Part shown: positions 7,566 to 13,089 of the stretch, piece after piece
Position numbering within the stretch: position 1 is the stretch's first letter
Layout: every line of letters starts with the position of its first letter
Source: Fidelibacterota bacterium
Lineage (GTDB): Bacteria; Fidelibacterota; UBA2242
Assembly (NCBI GenBank): GCA_016936335.1
Contig: JAFGXZ010000287.1
Span: forward strand, 1 to 13,089
Direction of reading: 5' to 3'
Length of the DNA stretch: 13,089 nucleotides
The notes under the pieces: model-generated
Told to the model about the DNA's origin: nothing
Databases searched by the model: none
Seen by the model: only the letters and a program-made list of their open reading frames with translations
Made by a program: the position numbers and the translations under genes

Positions 7566-8330
7566 CTATACACCTGCAATTCGTTTTTTATACATATCCA
7601 GTGCCTCCGTTAATCGTTCGCGGGCTGTCGTGTCACCGGGTACGTTATGAGACGGATGAATGTAGAGTTTTTCGCCACGTTCGACCAAAATTTCGGCAAC
7701 TGTGGTAATTGTCATCCAGACCGTCGTAATTAAGGCCATTGTGGAAACCGGGCCGATTTTATCACGGTGATTTTTCAGATCTACCGATGCATCCTGTAGA
7801 GGAGCGCAACTGTCCACAACCAGGTCGGCAATATCAAAAATAGTTTTACCACAGGAATGCCGGGTTTTCTTACCTTTAGCCGCGGCGGCAGAACCATAAG
7901 CGATGACTTTCATGCCCCGCTTCTTGGATTCCAGAGCGACATCGATATTGACATTGTTAATACCGGAATGAGAAAATATCCACATCGTATCCCGTGGATC
8001 AAAAGTATAACCTTTCATAATTTCCTGACCATAGCCCTCAACCCGTTCCAGAAATACAAATTCGTGCACATTCATACCGCCGACGATGTTGGTGAAAAAA
8101 GTCAGTGGAAGTTCAATCATCGGATGAAATCCGACAAATCCGCCAATCCGTGGGTACATCTCTTCGATAGGTATGGTTGCGTGCCCACACCCAAAAGTAT
8201 GTACCCAGCGGCCAGCGGCGATTGAATCGGCCATGACTTCAGCCGCTTTACGGATATTTTCCATTTGAGTCGTTTCAATTGTATCCATTACTTTTCGGGT
8301 GTTGTTTAACCATTCTTTTGCCAGTGACAT
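7566..8330 (-). CDS. Single SIS-domain sugar-phosphate-binding protein (uncharacterised; COG4821-like)
   Basis: This 254-residue cytoplasmic protein has one SIS fold. An N-terminal helix (about 1-40) leads into the phosphate-loop strand VHTFGCGHATIPIEEM (43-58). A second strand and loop, TMWIFSHSGINN (115-126; Ser120, Ser122), is the usual sugar-phosphate contact. IADLVVDSC (about 167-175) and a helical tail follow. The many conserved-looking histidines (His44, 50, 69, 89, 121) are notable. SIS proteins isomerise, deaminate or cleave phosphosugars, or sense them. This one lacks the GxGTSGRLG motif of MurQ and has only one SIS domain, unlike GlmS or the AgaS/NagB-II type. It is last in the kinase-MFS-SIS operon, 13 bases after the MFS gene, with GGAG 7 bases before its ATG. 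Context makes it a candidate for the missing amino-sugar-phosphate step; that is inference. Assignment to COG4821 is from memory. Confidence 0.85.
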   Translation of the reverse strand: MSLAKEWLNNTRKVMDTIETTQMENIRKAAEVMADSIAAGRWVHTFGCGHATIPIEEMYPRIGGFVGFHPMIELPLTFFTNIVGGMNVHEFVFLERVEGYGQEIMKGYTFDPRDTMWIFSHSGINNVNIDVALESKKRGMKVIAYGSAAAAKGKKTRHSCGKTIFDIADLVVDSCAPLQDASVDLKNHRDKIGPVSTMALITTVWMTITTVAEILVERGEKLYIHPSHNVPGDTTARERLTEALDMYKKRIAGV

Positions 8331-8343
8331 CGTAACTCCTACG

Positions 8344-9504
8344 TTATATTTTTATAGTTTCTTTGATTTGTTTAAGAACAATAGATAAAAGAATAAACAT
8401 TGCGATTACACTGATTAAAATAACCGTCAGGTAATGATGTATTCCAAAATTATGGGCAATAATCCCGACCAAATAATTAATAATTGTATTCCCCAACAAG
8501 GCGATTACAAAAACGATACTGAACGCTGTTCCTGAAAAATCAGGATAAAGATCACTGACATATCCCAGCATAACAGGGAATCCTGCAGCAAACCCGATGC
8601 CCATGAAAATCAGTCCAAAAACACTGGGGATATAGGTGGCACTGACCATCATCACGATTGACCCTATTGCAATGAAAAACAGGCATCCGAACAGAACGAG
8701 ATAAGGACGTATTCGCTTGAGTAAATCACCCAACGCTAAACGGGTCAACGACAGGGCGATGACCAGACTGGAAAGTGCAAAAAGTGCATTTTTAGGTTCG
8801 GCTTGAATGCTTTTTTGTAGATACGTTGTTGTCCAATTATTGACAATACCTTCAATTCCGCTTTCAAAGAAGAGTACAAAGCCAATCAAAATCAGTGTTT
8901 TTTCTCTCAACAGATTAATGCTTTCTTTGAGCGGAAATCCCTGTTTGTGCTTGGGCTCGGGGAACCTGATAACAGAAAAGTAAATTGCCGGGAGCAGGAC
9001 AAAACCTCCAATGACCTTGACGACGCTGTTATAGCTGAAATATCTGGACATGAGTCCTAAAATCATCGGCATTCCCAGAGCTCCGATACCGTAAAAAACC
9101 CCCAACAGACTGAGCCGGGCGCCCTTGTTCTCGGCGCTGATATCTGCTACAAGAGCATTGGTACTGCCGTTGATGGCGCCACCACCGAAACCAATCATGA
9201 AAAAAGACAGTTGGATAAAAAAGAAATTTGAGGCGAAGGCAATTCCTTCAATCGCGATCAGGATCAATAATGCGCAGCTGATGAGGACAATTTTATATCC
9301 ATAACGATCGACAACCGGACCGAAGACGAGCGAACCGGTCAGAATACCAAATGGTAAAAGTGCCGCCAGAGATGCAATTGTAAGTCCATCCAGAGCGAGT
9401 TTGTTTGCCAGAAATGTGTTTATGGTTCCCAGTGAAATCATTACGATTCCAAACAGCATCATCCCGGTACAGGCCGCCCAAAATACACGTTGTTTATTGT
9501 TCAT
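8344..9504 (-). CDS. MFS sugar transporter, 12 TM
   Basis: This protein of about 386 residues is built of hydrophobic helices. The MFS loop signature GPVVDRYGYK lies after helix 2 (about 62-71), and a long inter-domain loop near the middle (FPEPKHKQGF) separates two six-helix halves. It should be an inner-membrane permease importing a sugar, probably by proton symport; it has the general look of FucP/GlcP-type carriers, but specificity cannot be read. I chose the ATG at 9504, which overlaps the kinase stop (TGATG) with GAGG 7 bases before it; the GTG at 9507 is the alternative. Translational coupling to the kinase is therefore likely. It sits between kinase and SIS genes, so it should supply the unphosphorylated sugar the kinase uses. 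Confidence 0.92.
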   Translation of the reverse strand: MNNKQRVFWAACTGMMLFGIVMISLGTINTFLANKLALDGLTIASLAALLPFGILTGSLVFGPVVDRYGYKIVLISCALLILIAIEGIAFASNFFFIQLSFFMIGFGGGAINGSTNALVADISAENKGARLSLLGVFYGIGALGMPMILGLMSRYFSYNSVVKVIGGFVLLPAIYFSVIRFPEPKHKQGFPLKESINLLREKTLILIGFVLFFESGIEGIVNNWTTTYLQKSIQAEPKNALFALSSLVIALSLTRLALGDLLKRIRPYLVLFGCLFFIAIGSIVMMVSATYIPSVFGLIFMGIGFAAGFPVMLGYVSDLYPDFSGTAFSIVFVIALLGNTIINYLVGIIAHNFGIHHYLTVILISVIAMFILLSIVLKQIKETIKI

Positions 9505-10463
9505 CACAATTCCTCTGGTAATGCGGACAAGGCAATTTTGGCAGCACCGTATAATCCTGCTTCGCCGCCGATTTTAGAACCTTCGATTCGAACCTGATTA
9601 AAAGCAATTGGTTGTGCCCAGCGTTTCGCTTCCTTTATGATTAAGGGGATAAATTGAATGGCTGGTCCAAACACACCTCCCCCAAAGATAATTATCTCGG
9701 GATTGAACAGACTGATATAATTTGCCGTTGCCATTCCCCAGAATTGAATGGCCTGATTGATGACCTCCTGGGCGAGTGAGTCACCTGCATTAAAGGCTTC
9801 AAATACGTCATAGGATGAAATATGTTCCGGCAGAGGATTTCGTAAAAGACCATAGTAATCATGGTCCTCATTGACCAAATCCCGGGCAACCCGGGCCAAT
9901 CCGTCTCCCGAGGCATGATATTCAAAGCAGCCAAAGCGAGTATATTCTGATCGAAATGTCGGTGTCAGTGACATCCAGCCGGTAGCACCCGCAATGTCAC
10001 CATGGCCCCTTAAGATTTTTCCATCTACCATAATGCCCGCTCCAATTCCAGTGCCTACAGCGATGAATATAGCATTCTGACAGCCTCGAGCGGCCCCCAG
10101 CCAGGTCTCTCCAAGAATATAGGCGGCACGGTCGCTGTCAATTTTAACCGGGATTTCCGGAATAGTGTTTTGCAATTCCTGCTGGAGTGGATAATCCTTC
10201 CATCCGGGGATGTTTGGTGCCCAGACATGACCGGTTTGTGAATAGTAAATACCGGGGACGGAAACACCAATGGCACTGACTTTTTGATCTGTTTTTTGTG
10301 CCAAAGTGAATAATTTCTGAATTTGCTTTTGCATGATTTCGCTGACCAGTCCGCCGCTTTTCCGTGTGATGTCCATTTTTTGACGGATCAGAACCGACCC
10401 GTCGGGTGAAACCAGTGCTGCCGAGGATTTTGTGCCTCCTAAATCAATTGCAATGACTGCCAT
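9504..10463 (-). CDS. ROK-family sugar kinase with degenerate zinc motif
   Basis: This 319-residue cytoplasmic kinase would phosphorylate an incoming hexose or N-acetylhexosamine. Motifs are the phosphate-1 loop DLGGTK (7-12), VSVPG (68-71), the catalytic-Asp region IDSDRAAYILGE (Asp111; the usual Asn before it is Ser), the GTGIGAG loop (137-143) and the adenosine-site IFGGGVFGP (259-267). The usual ROK zinc motif (GHxxxxxxGxxCxCGxxGCxE) is largely lost: the expected His in GExGH is replaced (GATGWM, Trp163) and only GCFE (178-181) remains, with no CxCG. That is known in some family members but unusual. ATG 10463 follows GGGAG by 6 bases. It is first in the operon and overlaps the MFS gene. 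GlcNAc or mannose kinase would fit the neighbours, but substrate is not proven. Confidence 0.93.
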   Translation of the reverse strand: MAVIAIDLGGTKSSAALVSPDGSVLIRQKMDITRKSGGLVSEIMQKQIQKLFTLAQKTDQKVSAIGVSVPGIYYSQTGHVWAPNIPGWKDYPLQQELQNTIPEIPVKIDSDRAAYILGETWLGAARGCQNAIFIAVGTGIGAGIMVDGKILRGHGDIAGATGWMSLTPTFRSEYTRFGCFEYHASGDGLARVARDLVNEDHDYYGLLRNPLPEHISSYDVFEAFNAGDSLAQEVINQAIQFWGMATANYISLFNPEIIIFGGGVFGPAIQFIPLIIKEAKRWAQPIAFNQVRIEGSKIGGEAGLYGAAKIALSALPEEL

Positions 10464-10550
10464 AGATACTCCCTAAACATACCGATAAATTGCTTAAAAA
10501 AAATAAAGAAGGAAAGAAAAAGCGAAATGATTCCAGAATTCACGAAATAC

Positions 10551-10579
10551 TTGCAATTTAAATTCCTTCTCTTTATGTT
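10551..10579 (+). promoter_or_regulatory. Candidate promoter for the lacI-type regulator, -10 box inside the operator
   Basis: TTGCAA (10551-10556), exactly 17 bases, then TATGTT (10574-10579). The -10 box lies within the palindrome at 10573-10592, so a bound repressor would block RNA polymerase directly, implying autoregulation. The start site would be about 10586, giving a leader of roughly 95 bases. Confidence 0.5.
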
Positions 10580-10592
10580 ATCGATAACATAA
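10573..10592. promoter_or_regulatory. LacI-family operator: perfect 20-bp palindrome
   Basis: TTATGTTATCGATAACATAA reads identically on both strands over all 20 bases, with the central CG typical of LacI/GntR/CcpA-type operators (compare the E. coli GntR-type core TGTTACCGGTAACA, from memory). It sits between the divergent kinase operon and the LacI-type gene. It overlaps the regulator's -10 box and covers the likely start site of the kinase operon. The regulator keeps the hinge-helix Leu that wedges into a central CpG step, which agrees with this site. Confidence 0.85.
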
Positions 10593-10595
10593 GGG

Positions 10596-10624
10596 AATAT
10601 ACAAAAGGAAAAGCGAGAATTCAA
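10596..10624 (-). promoter_or_regulatory. Promoter of the ROK kinase-MFS-SIS operon
   Basis: On the minus strand TTGAAT (10619-10624), exactly 17 bases, then TATATT (10596-10601), a near-consensus -10. The palindromic operator starts 3 bases downstream, so the transcription start would fall within it: the classic position for repression. The untranslated leader would be about 125 bases. Confidence 0.55.
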
Positions 10625-10681
10625 ATGTCTTTTAAAAGTTATTGCCAACTATTGAATTTCTGAAAACCTGGAATCCTGGTT

Positions 10682-11722
10682 ATGGAAAATTTTAAAAATG
10701 GCTGCAACGATAAAATTAAAAAGATAACTCTAAATGATATTGCGGATCAAACCGGCGTATCGGCAATGACCGTTTCCAGGGTCGTTAGCGGAAAAGGCAT
10801 TGTCGCCGAATCCACCAGAATGAAAATCCTGAATGCGGTCGAACAACTGGATTATCGACCCAACTTAATTGCCAGGATTTTATCCAGCCAGCGGACGATG
10901 ACAATTGGGGTTATTATCCCTAAAGCCAAACAGGTGTTTTTGGATAATTATATTGCCCAGATACTGAGCGGTGTCATGACGGTTGTCAAACAGCAGGATT
11001 ACCGTTTGATGATTTACCCGGTTGAGGAACATGAAAAATCCAGTAATCTCTATCTTGATATTGCCCGAAGCAAATTGCTGGACGGGCTTCTCATGCTGAA
11101 ACCCAAAATCAACGATCCAAATTTACATTCTTTAATTGATTCGGATTTTCCGGTTGTCCTCATAAATCACCGTACTTCCGATCAGAGAGTCAGCTTTATT
11201 GATACGAAAAATAGCGACGGTGCTAAAATTGCCATGAATTATCTTTTTGAAAAAGGGTGTCGCAATATTGCTTTTATATCGGGTAGCAAGGAAGAGAGTA
11301 ATGGGATTGATCGATTAAGGGGTTATGAAACAGCCATGAAAGATTTAGGGCTTTCTTTAAATCCAAATTGGATTATTGATGCTAATTTTGATGCCGGGCA
11401 GGCATATCGCGTTGTAGACAACTTACTTGATGGACAGATTGTCCCGGATGCTATTTTTTGTGCTGATGATTATATGGCAATCGCCGTGATGGAGCGTCTC
11501 AGCGAACGTGAAATTGCAGTTCCCGATGATATCGCCGTGATTGGATTTAATAATATTGATATAGCCAGATACGTCCGTCCGGCATTAACGACGATTAAAC
11601 AGCCATTGTTAATGATTGGGAAGTTAGCGGCGGAAAGTCTCATTGCATTGATTGAGCACAGCTGTAAACCGCCCATTCAGAAGTTTTTAGATTTACAGCT
11701 GATCGTACGGGAATCCGCCTGA
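10682..11722 (+). CDS. LacI-family transcriptional regulator
   Basis: This 346-residue regulator has a standard LacI DNA-binding head, ITLNDIADQTGVSAMTVSRVVSG (15-37), a hinge with YRPNLIARILSS (58-69; Leu67 is the minor-groove wedge), then a periplasmic-binding-protein-like effector domain from about 73. Conserved stretches in the latter include VVLINHR, GCRNIAFISG, DAIFCADDYMAIAVME and IAVIGFNNIDIARYVRPALTTIKQP. The head begins about 14 residues in, a short extra N-terminal tail. It is divergent from the kinase operon with a perfect palindrome between them, so it most likely represses that operon and itself and is released by a sugar or sugar phosphate from the pathway. Effector identity is not readable. 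The ribosome-binding site before ATG 10682 is weak. The TonB receptor starts 72 bases downstream on the same strand and may be co-transcribed. Confidence 0.95.
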   Translation: MENFKNGCNDKIKKITLNDIADQTGVSAMTVSRVVSGKGIVAESTRMKILNAVEQLDYRPNLIARILSSQRTMTIGVIIPKAKQVFLDNYIAQILSGVMTVVKQQDYRLMIYPVEEHEKSSNLYLDIARSKLLDGLLMLKPKINDPNLHSLIDSDFPVVLINHRTSDQRVSFIDTKNSDGAKIAMNYLFEKGCRNIAFISGSKEESNGIDRLRGYETAMKDLGLSLNPNWIIDANFDAGQAYRVVDNLLDGQIVPDAIFCADDYMAIAVMERLSEREIAVPDDIAVIGFNNIDIARYVRPALTTIKQPLLMIGKLAAESLIALIEHSCKPPIQKFLDLQLIVRESA

Positions 11723-11783
11723 AATGGGAGGGTTGATTTTGGTTGTTCAAGAGCTGCAAGAGTTAAAGATTTTTTTAGGGGAA

Positions 11784-11791
11784 GGAGGAGG
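11784..11791 (+). promoter_or_regulatory. Strong Shine-Dalgarno fixing the GTG start of the TonB receptor
   Basis: GGAGGAGG lies 3 to 6 bases before GTG 11795. No in-frame ATG occurs until about codon 88, and the stretch after the GTG encodes a good signal peptide, so this site decides the start. Confidence 0.75.
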
Positions 11792-11794
11792 AAA

Positions 11795-13089
11795 GTGAAC
11801 TCAGTAAGTAAATTAGTTTTTTTCGTGCTTTTATTATTTCAGGCAAGTTCTCTATTTGCTTTAGGCGGAAAAATTGCCGGAAGGATTAGTGATCAGGAAA
11901 CCGGAGCGCCAATTATTGGCGCGAATATTATTGTGGAAAGCTACTGGGAAAACAATCAGGTCTTCGAATTATCAGTCAAACAGGGCGCCGCCAGTGACAA
12001 GGATGGATATTATTTCATCCTGGATGTTCGACCGGGAACCTACAGTGTCAAAGCGATGATGATCGGTTATAAACCGATGCTTATTGAACAGGTGCGTGTC
12101 AATTCTGACCGGACGATCAGGCTTGATTTTTCACTTGAATCGACGGTACTGGAATTGGGGACTGTTGAAGTTACGGCCCATCGGGAAGTAATCAAAGCTG
12201 ACGTGTCCGGCACTCAAGAAACCATTTTAACGGAGCGGATAACTGAAGCGCCAATCTTACGAATGGATGAATTTGTCAATAAGGTCAAGGGCGTTGATTT
12301 GGTGACAGACAATGACGGAAACGGACTGAGTATTCGGGGGGGGAGTGTTCGTGAAACCGATGTCCGAATTGACGGGATATCCGCCAGAGATCCTCGTTCC
12401 GGAAACTCCTATTTATCTCTCAACTCGACATCCATTGAGGAACTGCAGGTACTGACGGGGGGATTTGAGGCCAAGTATGGCGGTTTTAAATCCGGTTTAG
12501 TCAATGTTGTGACCAAGGAAGGTCGGCGGGATAAATACAATTTATCACTTAAAGTAGATATGACATCAAAAAGTGATTATAAATTCTTTGGCAGTAATCC
12601 CTGGGGTAATGATTCATGGATGGCAAAAGTATATGCAGATACAAATTTCACCTATTTTGATCCTTCGGATAGTCTGTACCATGTTTACTGCTGGGAAGGT
12701 GTTCCGGATGATGAATTACTGCCTACTGGATTTCCCTCCGAACTAAAAGGATTTAAAGGCTGGAATAATTCGCGCGAAGGCCGTAAAAATTATCAGGTCA
12801 TTGGATTACCTGCGAATGCAAGGCTTACTCCCGAGCAAAAACGGGCGATCTGGCTTGTTCAGCATCCTCAGTACGAATTTGCACAAAGACCAGACGTATA
12901 TATAGAAGGAACTCTGACCGGTCCGGTACCGGGCAAAGGACTGCCATTCATCGGTAATACAATCGGAAAATCCACATTTTTAGCCGCCGGCAAATATGAA
13001 AACACACAATTTGCGTTCCCGATTGGTCCAAGACGGTCTTATACCGATTATAATGGTCAGATAAAATTAAGCTCCTACCTTTCGCCGAA
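11795..13089 (+). CDS. TonB-dependent receptor with CarboxypepD_reg-like N-terminal domain, 3' end beyond window
   Basis: I read 431 codons from GTG 11795 to the right edge without a stop. Residues 1-22 are a signal peptide (LVFFVLLLFQASSLFA). About 25-115 form a carboxypeptidase-regulatory-like beta domain, with GKIAGRISDQETGAPIIGAN and GYYFILDVRPGTYSVKAMMIGY. The plug domain runs from about 123 to 242: NKVKGVDLV, then LSIRGGSVRETDVRIDG (178-194), IEELQVLTGGFEAKYGG (214-230) and SGLVNVVTKEG (233-243). The beta barrel begins after that and is cut off. It is an outer-membrane active transporter or a relative energised by TonB. Placement after the LacI regulator suggests import of an amino-sugar or mannose-containing oligosaccharide; no SusD-like partner is visible in the window. 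An eight-G run at 12336-12343 encodes part of the RGG motif. Confidence 0.93.
   Translation, partial: MNSVSKLVFFVLLLFQASSLFALGGKIAGRISDQETGAPIIGANIIVESYWENNQVFELSVKQGAASDKDGYYFILDVRPGTYSVKAMMIGYKPMLIEQVRVNSDRTIRLDFSLESTVLELGTVEVTAHREVIKADVSGTQETILTERITEAPILRMDEFVNKVKGVDLVTDNDGNGLSIRGGSVRETDVRIDGISARDPRSGNSYLSLNSTSIEELQVLTGGFEAKYGGFKSGLVNVVTKEGRRDKYNLSLKVDMTSKSDYKFFGSNPWGNDSWMAKVYADTNFTYFDPSDSLYHVYCWEGVPDDELLPTGFPSELKGFKGWNNSREGRKNYQVIGLPANARLTPEQKRAIWLVQHPQYEFAQRPDVYIEGTLTGPVPGKGLPFIGNTIGKSTFLAAGKYENTQFAFPIGPRRSYTDYNGQIKLSSYLSP

Noticed and set aside
7857..8225. 122-codon plus-strand open frame
   Set aside because: Entirely antisense to the SIS-domain gene, which has a good ribosome-binding site, operon position and fold motifs.
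10439..10648. 69-codon minus-strand open frame spanning the kinase upstream region
   Set aside because: It crosses the palindromic operator and both candidate promoters and overlaps the kinase start in another frame; its phenylalanine-rich text reflects AT-rich regulatory DNA.
11723..11794. Terminator between the lacI-type gene and the TonB receptor
   Set aside because: There is a run of seven T's near 11771, but I could not find a convincing stem before it, so read-through into the receptor is possible.
1..13089. CRISPR arrays, tRNA or rRNA genes, insertion sequences, phage genes
   Set aside because: I saw no regularly spaced repeats, cloverleaf-like sequences, transposase or integrase motifs, or terminal inverted repeats anywhere in the window.

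Overview
The window looks like a chromosomal segment of a diderm, Gram-negative-type bacterium of moderate GC. The right edge holds a TonB-dependent receptor with an N-terminal carboxypeptidase-regulatory-like domain, and the deacetylase is of a kind I associate with Bacteroidetes-like genomes. Together these suggest the wider FCB group (Bacteroidetes/Ignavibacteria/Calditrichota-like lineages). That placement is inference from protein style only; there is no rRNA or tRNA here.

Layout. (1) 1-2367, minus strand: a PAP2-type phosphatase followed 7 bases later by a sensor histidine kinase cut off by the left edge after its H-box. (2) 2368-2591: an intergenic stretch with a hairpin, a possible decayed coding fragment and a promoter for the PAP2 gene. 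(3) 2592-5285, minus: manA (mannose-6-phosphate isomerase) followed by a sodium/solute symporter. (4) 5286-5559: a divergent intergenic region with a terminator-like hairpin. (5) 5560-7520, plus: a membrane-anchored, atypical NodB-fold deacetylase and nagA (N-acetylglucosamine-6-phosphate deacetylase). (6) 7524-7548: a bidirectional terminator. (7) 7566-10463, minus: a tightly packed operon of ROK sugar kinase, MFS transporter and a single-SIS-domain sugar-phosphate protein. (8) 10464-10681: a regulatory region with a perfect 20-bp palindrome placed between two facing promoters. (9) 10682-11722, plus: a LacI-family regulator. (10) 11795 to the right edge, plus: a TonB-dependent receptor, incomplete.

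How it fits together. The central block reads as a scavenging locus for N-acetylated amino sugars, possibly together with mannose. The receptor would bring glycan pieces across the outer membrane, the membrane-anchored deacetylase would act outside the cytoplasm, and the SSS and MFS carriers would import the sugars. The ROK kinase would phosphorylate them, NagA would remove the acetyl group from GlcNAc-6-P, and ManA would feed mannose-6-P into fructose-6-P. No nagB-type glucosamine-6-P deaminase is visible. The only protein here with a plausible fold for the aldose/ketose step is the uncharacterised SIS protein, which makes it the most interesting functional question in the window. The LacI regulator probably represses both itself and the kinase-MFS-SIS operon through the palindrome.
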